Below, one piece after another: positions 1 through 11,295 of a stretch of DNA of 64,000 nucleotides (within the stretch, counting starts at the first letter, position 1; each line of letters opens with the position of its first letter). Below the pieces are notes generated by a model, which saw only the letters and a list, made by a program, of their open reading frames with translations, had not been told where the DNA came from and made no database searches. The position numbers and the translations under genes were made by a program. Location: positions 620,001-684,000 of the forward strand of contig NW_020954557.1 of NCBI RefSeq assembly GCF_900497805.2, given 5' to 3'. The DNA comes from Vombatus ursinus (Eukaryota; Chordata; Mammalia; Diprotodontia; Vombatidae).

Positions 1-82
1 TGGAAATTCCAGATGAGAAAACTCCCTCTACCAATGTTGGTCAGCAAATGCTGTGTAACTTACAGACTTAGAAAATTTTGAG
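1..82 (-). repeat. Marsupial SINE body fragment, reverse
   Basis: This short stretch reads as the reverse of the non-tRNA body of the marsupial SINE whose forward copies lie at 24318, 46745 and 57250 (key words: start-proximal CTCCCTCTACCAATG and, further on, CTTACAGACTTAGA). It is cut by the window edge on one side and abuts L1 on the other. The family name is uncertain (MON1-like). Confidence 0.4.
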
Positions 83-84
83 CA

Positions 85-1878
85 TTTCTATATATCACCA
101 AAAAAACCCTGCAAGAAGAGATAAGAAAGAGATATCCCATTTAAAATAACTGTAGATTGTATAAAATGCCTGCCAAGATAAAACCAGGAATTACATGAAC
201 ATAATTATAAAATACTTTTTTTTTAACAAATAAAGTCAAGTTTAAATAATTGAAGAAATATTAATTATTCCTGGGTAAGCACAGCCAACATAATAAAATG
301 ATAATTCTACCTACACTGATCTGTTTATTCAGTGCCATCCCGATTAAACTACCAAAAATTATTTTATTGAGTTTGAAAAAATAATAAAATTCATTTGGAA
401 GAACAAAATGTCAAGAATATCAAGGGAATTAATGAAAAATGTAAAGGAAGGAGATTTAGCAGTACCAGATCTTAAAGTATATTATAAGGCTTTATTATCA
501 AAACTTTCTGGTACTAGCTAAGATATAGAAAGGTGGATCAGTGGAACAGAGTAGACATACAACACACAGTAGTAAATGATTATAGTAACCTTGTGTTTGA
601 CAAATGTCAATATTTAAACTTTTGGGATAAGAATTCACTGTTTGGTAAAAAAAAAAAATTTATTGGGAAAGGTGGAAAGCAGTCTGGCAGAAATTGGGTA
701 TAGATCAATATCTTAACACCATTTACCAAGACAAGGTCAAAATGGATACATGACCTAGATATAAAAGAAGATATCACAAGAAAAGTAGAACATAGAGCAC
801 ATTACCTATCAGACTTATGGATAGGAGAAGAATTTATGAATAAACAAGAGATAGAGAGCATTGTGAGATGTAAAATGAATAATTTTGATTGCATTTAATT
901 ATAAAGGTTTTTTTTTTAACAAATAAAACCAATGTAGCCAAGGTTAGAAGGAAAGCAGAAAATTGGAGGGAAATTTATAGACAGTTTCTCAGATAAAAGT
1001 CTCATATCTCAAATATGTAGAGAACTTTGTCAAATTTATAAGAATTTAAATGGTCTAAAGATATGAACAGGCAGTTTTTCAATGAAGAAATCAAAACTGT
1101 ATAGTTATATGGAAAAATGCTCTAAATCATTATTGATTAGAGAAATGCAAATACAAACAATTTTGAGATATCTCACACTTATCACATTGGTTAAAATAAT
1201 AGAAGGAGAAAATGACATGTTGGAGGGGACGTGGAAAAATTGGGACATTAATACATTTTTGGTGGAAATGTGAATTGATCCAATCATCTGTGGAGAGTAA
1301 TCTGGAATTATGCCCAAAGAGTTATAAAACTGTGTATATCCTTTGACCCAGCAATACCACTCACTATTAGATATGTTTCCTAAGGTGATCAGGAAAAAAA
1401 GAAAAGAACCTATATGTTCTAAAATAGTCATAGCAGTTCTCTTTGTGGCGACAAAGAATTGAAAATTGTGGGGATGCTCACTTGGGGAATGTCTGAACAA
1501 GTTGTGGTATGTGATTGTGATGGAATACTAATGTATTGTAAAAAAATGATAAGGTGGTTGATTTTAGAAAAACCTGGAAAGACTTGCATGAAATAATGAA
1601 AAGTGAAGTGAGCAGAACCAAGAGAATGTTGTATACAGTAACAGCAATATTGTTTGAAGAATAATTGTGAACAACTAAGTTAATCTGAGTTCTATAAATA
1701 TTCAAATCAACTAAAAAGGACCTATGAAGGAAGATGCTGTCCACTTGCAGAAAGAATTGATAAATAGAAATATGCATAGTATGGTTTTACATATATTTAT
1801 AAATCTGCATCAAATGGTAGCCTGGTGGGGAGGGATGAAGGGAGACAGTTTGGAACTTAAAATATAAGAAAAATACAT
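85..1878 (+). repeat. LINE-1, ORF2 3' part and 3' UTR, 5'-truncated by window or insertion
   Basis: The + strand follows the marsupial L1 ORF2 3' half. Recognisable stretches include ATTCAGTGCCATCCCGATTA near 330, GTGGATCAGTGGAACAGA near 533, AAATGCTCTAAATCATTATT near 1115, AGCAATACCACTCACTATTA near 1350, and GGAATACTAATGTATTGTAA near 1520. The 3' UTR with its G-rich GGTGGGGAGGGATGAAGGGA tract lies near 1824. It has many stops and small indels, so it is a dead, fairly old copy. No poly(A) tail remains, and an L2 piece follows directly. Confidence 0.85.
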
Positions 1879-2095
1879 GGAGAGAGCATGGAGCCAGGAA
1901 GACTTTCCTGTTAGGAAGCTATTACAATATTTCAAGCGGACAGTAATGAATGGAATTGTTAACGTGTTAGCAGTAAGAATAGAGAGGATGGTGCAGATAC
2001 AAGATATCCCACGGGAGGGGGTGGTGTGGAATTGATAAGACTTGATACCTGTTTGAATATGAGATGTGGTAGGGAGGAAAGTCAAAGATAGCATT
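1879..2095 (-). repeat. LINE L2 fragment (ORF2 C-terminal region, antisense)
   Basis: It is collinear with the L2 copy at 53500-54245: the same antisense words for the 'LDYYNSLL' motif (GAAGCTATTACAATATTTCA) and the following ACTTGATACCTG-TTTGAATATGAGATG. Strongly diverged. Confidence 0.55.
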
Positions 2096-2679
2096 AATTA
2101 GTAATGTAGGCAGCACAATTCTGTGACTTCTGCTGTACTCAGGAGTTAGGAATAAAGTGGGAGCAGGGGAAAGGAAGCGAATAGTGGGAGTTGCCTAGTG
2201 TTTGGGATTATCAAGGTGTGCCATCAGAGAACCTGGGGTTTAGGTGGACAGTTCATTGCCAGAATAGATAACTCCAAAGATAAGACTATAATGGTGGGGA
2301 GGGAGAAATTGAGAGATTTAAAATGTTGATGATCTTAAAGAACACACTGATTAGGAATGAGGCTGTGGAAATGTGGAAGGACTTGATGTTCTGATCAAAA
2401 GAATCTAAAAGATGATAGTATCAACCAGGTGAGCCAGGAATTGCATTATAATGCTGGTAATTTAAAGGAATGAGTAAATTACTTCTTAATTTAGGTGTAT
2501 ATTATATACATGATAAGTGGGTTAAATTATTTTGTATAATTTAAGCAATTAAGCAATATTTTTTCCTTTCTCATATTAAGAAATTTTAAGTGTTTTTTGG
2601 TGTTTATCCTTTGAATAATTTTTAGTAGTAATGATTTGTAGACTTGTTAGAAGCATATACACACACTCTTTCAACTTGT
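2096..2679. other. Intron, unassigned
   Basis: No gene or recognised repeat. A purine-rich half (2100-2400) could be more of the antisense L2 copy, but I could not align it. The rest is plain AT-rich intron. Confidence 0.4.
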
Positions 2680-4045
2680 CACCTTCTAGATCAAGGACAT
2701 ATTTATGTGCTGATTGGGATTGGGATTTAGGTATTTATAGAACAAAATTTTACTCTCTGCTAAACAAAATGACTCATAGGATCAAACTTATGAGTTTGGT
2801 CTCATCATTGTATATCTCTCCTCCCTGTGACAGTCAAACTTTTAGAAAATGCTGTCTTCTCATTGCTTTCTCTGAAGTTACCACTGATTTCTTGATTGCT
2901 AAATTCACAGATGTAGACTTTTCTTAGTTCACAGATATGACTGAGATAGAAGGTAAACTACTTGAAAGTTGTTTTACTTTTGTAATTATTCCCCCAATGT
3001 CTAGCTCAGTTCTTGTCACATAGTAGGTACTTAATGGGGCCTTTTTTCTTGATTGATTAACCATCCTCATCTACTAGACAATTCTCTCTGGGTTTTTCTG
3101 ACACTGTTATCTTTTGTTTTTCCTCCTACATTTATAATACCTCCATCTTAGTCTTCTTGGCTGGTTTGTGTTGAGGACTTTACATCCTTTCAACTATTGG
3201 ATTTGCAACCTTGGTGTTATCCTCAACTCATTTTTCTTCACCTCATATATCCATACGATGGTCAAATCTTGTCATAAGTTCTTCCACAATGTCTGTCACA
3301 GCTAACCCTTCTCTTCAGGTTCCCATCAGCCTTGCCTAGACTATAGCATTCATTTCCTAATTGGTCTCTGCCTTTAAGCTCTCCTTTCCAACCAATCGTC
3401 TGCCCAGTTGCCAAGGTGATACTTCCAAAGCACAGGTCTGAACATATTACTCCAATGCTTAATAGACTCCAGTGGCTCCCTATTATTACTAAGATCAAAT
3501 ACAAGCTCCTCTATTTGGCTTGTAGAGGGTTTCACAACCTGGCTCCAATCTACTTTTGCAGGCTTCTTTATACATTATTCCCTTCAGTGTACTCCATGAT
3601 CCAGCCAACCTGTCATTCTTTCTGTTTGTTAAATATGATACTCCGTCTCCCGTCTCCACACCATTATCTAGGCTGTCCCCCGTGACTGGAATGCATTTGC
3701 TCCTCACCTCCACATCTTAGAATCCCTAGTTCCCTTTATTGCTCAACTCAAATGTAGCCTTCTACATCAGACCTTTCCTGATTTTCCCAGCTGCTAATGT
3801 TTCCCTTCCTCCAAAAATTGCCCGCATTTATTTATTTATTTCATATGTACTTTGTAAATTGTATTTACTTTGTAAATGGTTCATGTATGTTTTGAAAATA
3901 TAAATACATGTTATCTCTCCTGGTACAACATAAGCCATTTAAGAGGAACTCTTTTCCTCATTGTATTTGCATCACCAACACCTAGCACACTGCCTGGTAA
4001 GCACTGTGGGTCTTTAGTAAATGTTTATTGATTGATTAATTGATT
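2680..4045 (+). repeat. LINE L2, RT to 3' end, with a nested L2 tail
   Basis: Sense L2. The region near 2850-2930 matches the ORF2 stretch preceding the catalytic RT block. From 3060 the copy continues through the ORF2 end, where the frame reads HITPMLNRLQWLPIITKIKY (about 3440-3500), a typical L2 C-terminus. It ends in the L2 tail at 4000-4045 with GATTGATT tandem units. At about 2936-3058 a separate L2 3' tail (CACATAGTAGGTACTTAATG) interrupts the copy, so one L2 inserted into another. Confidence 0.7.
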
Positions 4046-4299
4046 ACCACTCTCCTTTGTCCAGCTGATGGACTGATATGCAGCAGAATCCTTCTAAGCT
4101 TTTGTTCAGTATAGTATCCATGTTTCTGACTTTATACTACTTTAAGAGATGCACTATCATACCAGAGATGGTATTATTTGACTGGCAGTAAAAGCAGATT
4201 TATTGTATAATAAAGCATCTTGTAATTAGATTTTACTATATATTTTTCTTTTCTTTAATCTTCTCAATAACTTTTTTTGGTAAAAATGATTAAAGATGG

Positions 4300-4500
4300 T
4301 AGTGTGGGCTAGTGGAAAAATTTCTGAATTTGCTATTATTAGGTCTGGGTTCTCATTTTTGATCGACTGCTTTACTGCCTGTGTGATCATGGTCAAGTCA
4401 CTTAACCTCATTGGATCTCTTCCTAACTTGTAAATTGAGATTGTTGGATTTAGATCATCTCTAAAATCCTATGGAGCTCTCAATTTTGTGATCTTTATGT
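4300..4500 (+). repeat. MIR/CORE-SINE-type SINE
   Basis: Ordered SINE words: TCTGGGTTCTCATTTTTGAT, then GGTCAAGTCACTTAACCTCA, then the 3' body ending ATCCTATGGAGCTCTCAATT. Old and diverged. Confidence 0.6.
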
Positions 4501-4554
4501 ATGTGTAGTGCAGAAGATAAGGGGTAAGAGGGAAATACAAAGATAAATAAGATA

Positions 4555-4800
4555 TTTACCTGGATACTTAAAGCCCTTTGCAATCTAGCTGCAATCTACA
4601 TTTTTTCAGGCTCAGTAAACTCATTTACTACTCCCTTTCATGTGCTCTATATTCCAGCCAAATTGGCTTATGTACTAATCCCTGAACATAGCACTGTATC
4701 CCTTTCTGCCAAGCCTTTATAGATTATCTCTTCCCACCTCTGCCATTGAGAATTCCTGCCTTCCTTCAAAGTTTAGTTCAGTGCCTCCTGATGCTGTTAC
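4555..4800 (+). repeat. LINE L2 fragment, sense
   Basis: It follows the L2 ORF2 C-terminus/3' UTR: TTAAAGCCCTTTGCAATCTA, ATTCCAGCCAAATTGGCTTA, CTGCCTTCCTTCAAAGTTTA in order. It abuts the mariner relic at its 3' side. Confidence 0.65.
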
Positions 4801-4802
4801 TG

Positions 4803-5168
4803 AAAGAATTGCATTTGTAATCCTAGCCTTAAAATCATACAAAGAACAAGGTTTTTGTGCATACATGACAGTTTTGGCATGACACCACAGGAAAAAGTCT
4901 AACTGAGCTAGATCAAGTGACCAAGCAAGAGGGGGTCCTCTACCAATCTACCAGTCTAAGAAAGGCTCATGCAGAAATTGTTGAACATGCAGTGCAGAAT
5001 GACAGGGTACTCCATCATTTAAAAATTTTTAAAAATTCTTTAAAATTCACAAACCTAATTAGGAAATAATTAAATTAAATTTTTAAATGATATTTTTTGT
5101 GAGTTTGTAGTTTATGTACTTCACAAGTTACTAAAGCTTAAAACTGCACTAAGACTTTTGGGACATGA
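4803..5168 (-). mobile_element. Tc1/mariner-family (mariner) DNA transposon relic
   Basis: The minus strand from about 5016 down to 4805 reads DGVPCHSALHVQQFLHEPFL, then after a stop IGRGPPLAWSLDLAQLDFFL, then KTVMYAQKPCSLYDFKARIT. These are the last two catalytic Asp blocks of a mariner transposase (QDGAxxH and SPDLxxLDxFLWG). The last block reads SLDL rather than SPDL. One stop (TAG) breaks the visible frame. At 5125-5168 lies the mariner-type inverted repeat end (rc GTCCCAAAAGTCTTAGTGCA). Full elements are about 1.3 kb, so most of the N-terminal half is missing: an internally deleted, dead copy. Confidence 0.75.
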
Positions 5169-6329
5169 CGTGTAATAAACTTTAAGAGGTGTGCGTAGTC
5201 CCTAGAGATTTAATTCCCCAACTGTGAGCATTCATGATGCATTTGATCAGGGGCCTGTTCACTTCATTTGAGCAAAGCTCTGAAGGAAAGTTATCAGGAT
5301 ATTGATGGGCACAGACTGAGGGGAGAGGGGCATTATTAATGACAGAAAATATTGTGATAAGCAGTCCAGAGGTGGCAAAGAATTGAACACATTCAGAATA
5401 AAATGTAATAGTATAGAATAATACATAATAGTATGGAAAAATCCCTGACCCAGGTGATCCAGAAATGAACATATTTATAGTTTTTTAAAAAATAATAACT
5501 GGAGTTACAATATTTTATTGGCTGAAATTAAATGTTAAAATTTTCTTTGTGTTTCTGCATTATAGCTTCATTTACTGGTACGTAAAGAGAAACTTATTAC
5601 CATTGTATTGTAAGGTTGTGAGATACTTCTTAATGATGCATTCCAAATTATCAAACTTTGTAATATTGCTCAGATTATAAATAGCTGCCTATGAACCGTG
5701 CAATGCAAATGTAACTCCAGTCAATTAAATGTCCGTAGTAATGGACAGCAGCAGTGCTAAGGATAAACCAAAAATAATTTAGTGGATCATTTCCTGCCAC
5801 TCTTAACCGTCCTTTTGAATCTAGTATAAATTGTACTGTGGTACTTAACCTGATAAAGTAATAAGGTAAAATTCTAAACAACTTTAGCTTTTGAAGACTA
5901 GAAAAATATTTTACCATTTAGATTTGTTTTTCCATACTTTTTCCCTAGGGAGATTTAGATTTTGATATTGTAATTACTAATTGTATATTTGACTGCCAGA
6001 TTTTCAAAATATAAAATAAGGTTACCTTATATCTTCTTAGTGAAAGGCTATAATTTAACTATAGTCCTTTCTGCTTTGGGAGTTCATTTGTATTTGCACA
6101 CTGCTATTTGCTTTGAAAGCAGAACAATCATCAAACAACCAGAAAGCTTCCCTTTCATATGAAATGTAGAATTTTGAAAATTGATTCAAATAATTAATAT
6201 AAGCCCAGGAAATTAGAACAATTGTCTACTAAAACTGATTTGTTGAGTTCAAGTTACATGTTATGAAATACAGGCATTTCCAATGCCAAATAGCTCAACA
6301 GAGATGTGTGTGTATGAACCTGTCAATAT
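5169..6329. other. Intron, unassigned AT-rich sequence
   Basis: No recognised repeat or RNA. Short ORFs here have no family resemblance. May be unique intron or very old repeat. Confidence 0.4.
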
Positions 6330-6525
6330 GGAATCATGGGATTAACAGAAGATATGGTGCAACTTTTTTCCAGTCCAAATCCTTTTTTTTATTTGCAAAT
6401 GAGAAAATTGAGGTGTAGTGAAGAGAAGTGACTTGTCTAAGACCTAGCACATAGCCAAATTAGAAGGCAAGTATAGGATTAAAGCTAGGACCCTTGTCTC
6501 CCTCATCATCACAGGAATCTGTCTT
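6330..6525 (-). repeat. MIR/CORE-SINE-type SINE, reverse
   Basis: Reverse SINE words: GCAAATGAGAAAATTGAGGT, AGAAGTGACTTGTCTAAGAC, then a decayed tRNA-like head ending in CTAGGACCCTTGTCTCCCTC. Confidence 0.55.
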
Positions 6526-7189
6526 AACAGCCCATGTAAAGCTCTCATATACATAACATGTTTAAGAAATTAATGAAAGTTCATTTTTGTGTTATTTAAA
6601 CTTCATATAATATGCATTATGTTTTCCAAAACTTTTTTTGTGTATGGACTTTATATAATTTTTCATTTCATTGTTGAATGAAATATTTGTCACAGAATTT
6701 TTTTAGTGCTAGCCATTTGTTGTGATTTAAGTAATAAATTGATCAAAGTATATTTAAATTTTAAGCTTAAAAGTAAAGTCAGCAGTTAACTTATGTATTT
6801 TATTAAATACTGTTATTTTCATTAGCAGATATGTACATACATAGTGATCTCAAGTGTCCACATCAAAAGTAAAAAAATAGAATAGAGAGAAGTAAGAATA
6901 CATGAAAGGTAAGCATAAAATGTAACACAGGATAATAGGTTCCAAATCATCAGTTCAGATTTTTAAAAACATATGGAATTATTATTAGAATTTATTGTCT
7001 CTTGAGTATATTGATTAATTTGTATACTATAACTATGTGAGTCAGTATCATTAGGAAGGACCTTGGAAACCCAAGAAAAAACTATGGTGGATATCCTATT
7101 GCTTCTGTAATATAGATATTTTGTTAATTATCATTACTTTATTTTAAGACTGTTTTAAGGATTGACATAATTGCGAAAATTGACATTTT

Positions 7190-7430
7190 CGCTAGAGCTC
7201 AATTTGTAATTGCAAAAAACTAGAAGCTTAAGTGTCTCACAATAATGAATGGTAAAATAAACTTCAGTATATTAATAAAACAGAATAATATGATGCAAGG
7301 AAGATTGATAAGTGTAAACAAATAATGAAAGAACTCAAGGGAATTTTGGAAGGGAAAAAACAAAGCAAAGCCAGAAGAACTGAGTCACCATAGCAAAAGA
7401 AACATAAATAAGAATGACATCTTATGGGTT
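7190..7430 (+). repeat. Possible old L1 3' fragment
   Basis: The string AATTGCAAAAAACTAGAAGC, then ATGAATGGTAAAATAAACTT and GCAAAGCCAGAAGAACTGAG, resembles the 'kNWkl..NEWL' to 3' end stretch of an older mammalian L1. Tentative. Confidence 0.35.
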
Positions 7431-7689
7431 GAATTTCATTTATTTAAATGTAAATAGTTACAAAGCAAGTTCATAAGATGTATTGATATTTAATTCTGCT
7501 TATTATAAATCAATATAAATACAAATACAACAAAATCTATAATGATCTTAAGGTCTTAAAAAAAGAAAATAGAGCACATCATGGAGAAATTTTAGAAAAT
7601 GACATTACATTGATTAGATAGTTAGGGAGTGGGCTGATACATGACAACAGACTAAAAAAAATATTATGCTTTTCTGCTTGGAAAGACAA

Positions 7690-7835
7690 ATTCAATTTAA
7701 CAAGCATTAAGCACCTATTGTGCTAGGGCAGGGAATACAAAGACAAAATAAGAAATGGTCCCCACCCTCATGGAAATTACATTATATTGGAGGAGAGGTG
7801 TATATGCAATATTTACATACATAATTTGTGTCAGG
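7690..7835 (-). repeat. LINE L2 3' end, reverse
   Basis: Typical reverse L2 tail: CAAGCATTAAGCACCTATTG, GGGCAGGGAATACAAAGACA, CCACCCTCATGGAAATTACA, then GGAGGAGAGGTG. Confidence 0.65.
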
Positions 7836-8984
7836 ACAGAACACTGACTAATAAGGGCTCAAGAAAGGTTTTATTAGGAGGTGACAAAATCTGCAAAAGG
7901 GCATGATATGATACATAATCTACATAGTAATTGTGTAAATTATGGGAACACAGATCATCAACCAGAATATCTGAACGAGGAAAAGTCCTTGAAGCTTACA
8001 GGCAAACTCAGGACAAATACATACATACTACTCACTATACAATGAGTAGTAAAATTTTGAAACTTATTAATTACCTCCTGAAGATATGATGCTTTCCCAA
8101 AATATAAATCAGTTTTTTCAAAGTTAGAGTTTATTCCTAGTTTTGAGGTTGACTTCAGGGAGGACATCCATGCTCTCAGAAAGAAAGTACTTTCTCTGGT
8201 GACACCAAAACATTGTCTCCTTGTGACCCACCTGGTGATTGCTGTTTCCATATTTAGCTAGGCTAGTCCTTAGACAACCACTGCATAGTATTTCATTGGC
8301 CCATACTTAAAGTCATTTCTACTTGGTAAATTTTACCAGAGCTTGCATTTACTTCTAAAGCTAAGGGCCAACTCCACACTGTAATGAGGCATCGAACCAT
8401 TTTGTAACAAAAGGCATAAGTAATTACATGAACTTTATACAGAAATAGCTCTTTTCATAATGACATTTATTTAAATGGCAAGAACTTATTTGGCTCAGCT
8501 GTAAGTATTATAGGCTCTAAGGAACTTGAACTATCTAATTATTATTGAAGGCCTGACTCCACACTCTAACAATGCAGAAGAATTTAGTTTCTGTGATTTG
8601 TCACTTGTTCTACTTTATATTAGCACTGGGATATTCCAAAGCAAAATCCGACACAAGGACACAGTATAGGAAATTTGTTGTTCTTTTAAAATTTTAGCCA
8701 TTTTTCACTTTTCTATAGGAGAAAGGACTAGTGAAAAATACTCTAATCTTGTATATCACATGTTGAAAAAGGCTCACAAGATTATTTTTATCCCTGTAGT
8801 CCAAAAGTAAATGGAAAGTGAACTTTTATAACAAAAATAGCTAACTGTCATCAGGATTAGGATGTTATGAAACAAGAACACTAACCACCCAGAAAGAATG
8901 GATAGGGCATCCCACAAATGATTCAGGTTCGAATCAATATTTTTGCATTTGGTGAAACTGGACTTATTGATGAGAACACTTTGT
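7836..8984. other. Intron, unassigned
   Basis: No confident feature. The stretch 8080-8350 could be an untranslated or antisense part of a LINE near the RTE piece that follows, but no protein motif was seen. Confidence 0.35.
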
Positions 8985-9370
8985 AGTGAAAGGTGTCAGC
9001 TATAGGCTTTGTAAACAGACAGCCACATGTCTCAAAGCTCATTAGTGACTGTCTGGTGACCCAAAGTCTGCCCTTAAAACAGAAGTGCTATGCAGCCATC
9101 ATTAGCACATATGCCCTCACCATGGTGAATGCTGATGAGGAGAATGAAAAATTCTACAAGGATATGGACAGACTCATCACAGCAATACCATTATCTGTTG
9201 ATTGTCCTGAAAAATTCATCACTTGAATTGACAGTAGTGCCAAAATATAGAGAAAACTAACTAGACTTCACAAGATTGGAAGGCTCAACAGTAATGGTCT
9301 CAGCAAGTGTGCCAAGCATTAACTTGTGATCATTTATGTTACTGTCTGTGTAAAAGGCATTGTGGATGCA
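8985..9370 (+). repeat. RTE-type LINE, endonuclease domain fragment
   Basis: An open 77-codon stretch at 8993-9226 reads AIGFVNRQPHVSKLISDCLV, SLPLKQKCYAAIISTYALTM and ENEKFYKDMDRLITAIPLSV. These align with the RTE apurinic endonuclease region (vGFaixxxl..sDRLMTLRLPL, aTIISAYAPT, KFYxdLxxLL). Beyond the stop, LHKIGRLNSNG-like residues match the later 'GxGxxNSNG' block. The rest of the element is absent or unrecognisable. MAR1 SINEs in this window carry an RTE-like tail, so RTE is their plausible mobiliser. Confidence 0.65.
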
Positions 9371-9914
9371 TGCACTCAAGATTTAGAGTTGAAATTCATT
9401 AATTATTTCTTAGTGTGACTGTTGCTTCTGAATGGAGGTTGAAATGGCCACAACTATGTTACTGAGTACTAGAATGACCATTGCATTAGATTCTAAACTT
9501 TCATTTTTAAAATACTCCTTATATTGCAAGGTTGGTATACAGCTTATTGAAGAAGTTCAACATTAAGTTTCTAAGGAATGAAGTCAACTACTGGACTAAA
9601 TAAGTTCCCTAAATAGACTGTCAAGACTCGTGAGGTTAGGGATCATGTCTTAATCTAAACTTTCTATCTTCCCTCAGCACTTAGTGCCCTGGAATTTGTT
9701 TGTCCTTTGGGGCCAGAGGGTTGGAGTCTATTTCTCTGACTGTCAGATATTGGACTACCTGACTGAAGTATCTGTACTAATTCCTACTCCAGCAAGGTCA
9801 TTCCCTCTGTGCATTTAGGTGTAGAGCATTTCTGTCCGCAGTTTACTCTGGCAGGATATTGGATATGGTTACTCTCTTGGCATCCTCTTGGTCTCCTGTT
9901 TTCATGTGGATATA

Positions 9915-9966
9915 CCTCCACCACCACTACCACCATCACCACCACCACCACCACCCCCACCCTCAC
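9915..9966 (+). repeat. (CCA)n / (ACC)n microsatellite
   Basis: Imperfect CCA/CCC triplets from CCTCCACCACCAC through CACCACCCCCACCC. It creates spurious poly-Thr/Pro ORFs in three frames. Confidence 0.9.
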
Positions 9967-11139
9967 CTTGGACTGCTCAGGATCAGTCTTCCCAACTGAT
10001 CCCCATGGTGTCTTTCCTTCAGCTCACTCAGCTTGTCTTTTGGCTTAATCAGTGTCCATTGTACATGTTTCCATTTGGATGTGTCATACATGTGTAGAAT
10101 AAAACATTTAAGTTGAAATGCCAAATAGTTTACAACACTAATATCATATCATTAAGATTTTAAGGACATAAATCACATGAACAGAGATATAAGAAATAAA
10201 TGGGTCAAGCCTATAACAGAAGGAAGGGAAGGAAAAAGAGCTGGTGATGGTAAGGAAAAGCCAAGGAGGCACTGAGTGCCAAAGGAGCTTCTAGATTGCC
10301 CTTTTTGTTTCCTCTCTTAATAAGCATTACAATATATTTTATAAATTTGGCTCCTACAACTTCCCATGGGACACCTGTATACAATATCATTATTCTTGAA
10401 GATTTTGTTCTCGTTTATAAAATAACCTTTTCTTGAGGTGACTCCTTACACTCTCTTTATTTCAATCACCTCTTAACTATGGCTCCTAGATGGGCCCAGC
10501 GTACTCAAGGTGAGGGTCCTCTGAATGGGAGGCAGGGTGGCAACGGCACATGTTTAGGAACAAAGTACTAGGTCAGTTCAGTTTGATCCTATAATCAAAT
10601 TAATATCTATAGTTATAGAGTTGAGAATTTATTTAATAGTAGTTGGTATTTCCTTGATTCATACTGCTGTCATTATTAGGAAGGGGCAACGAGTGGTAAA
10701 TGGAAAAGTTTAGACATATTAAGATATTGATTTTAAAAAAATAATACAACGATAATACCCTACTTTTATGGATGTGCCTTTATATGTGTGTATAATTTAT
10801 TTAATTTATATTTGCAAACCACCTTCCTGTCAGTTGAATATATGGCATGTTTAATGGACACAAATATATCATGAATATGTAAGTGTGTGAAGATTTGGCA
10901 TAATTGTGCAAATTTTTCATTGTTACCATTTTTCCACTCTAAATTTACTATTTTGTTGTTCCTGTAGAAACATTTCTTAATGATCTGTCTTTACATCAGT
11001 GTACCTAAAAAGCTTAATATTTCTTAATAAGATTGTATTCCTTAAAGTATTTCTGCTTCACAAGATTTCCTTAAATCAAATTAATAAGTAGGTTAGTGCT
11101 TTGTCTTGAAAATTCATAGTTTTTCTCTTTTTCTTTTAG
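9967..11139. other. Intron just upstream of the ATG exon, unassigned
   Basis: AT-rich, no recognised repeat, no CpG-rich promoter-like stretch. The last 60 bases hold the acceptor pyrimidine tract of the first coding exon. Confidence 0.5.
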
Positions 11140-11295
11140 ATATGGAGTCTGGAGAGCGGTTAACATCCACGACGGCCTCTTCGACTGCACCTACTTCATC
11201 TTCTACATCTTCTCCACCTTCTGTAGCTTCAGCAGTCTCCAAAGGTGGCCTTTCCGCTGGAGCTGCTTCACTCAGCTCCACAATCAACACGTGTG
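11140..11295 (+). CDS. BAZ2B: BAZ2B first coding exon
   Basis: The acceptor is a clean pyrimidine tract ending in TTTTAG at 11139. Only two untranslated bases precede the ATG at 11142, so the rest of the 5' UTR and the -3 Kozak base come from an upstream exon outside the window; +4 is G. It encodes residues 1-51, a Ser/Thr/Ala-rich low-complexity start, and ends in phase 1 in a split Gly codon. The donor GTGAAT lacks the +5 G. The start is chosen because it matches the family's N-terminus and because anything further upstream in frame would be intron. Confidence 0.95.

Noticed and set aside
9784-10097. Thr- and Pro-rich ORFs in several frames
   Set aside because: Produced by the CCA microsatellite; no family resemblance.
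9967-11139. Promoter upstream of the ATG exon
   Set aside because: AT-rich with no CpG cluster, and the ATG exon has a clear splice acceptor, so transcription starts further upstream.
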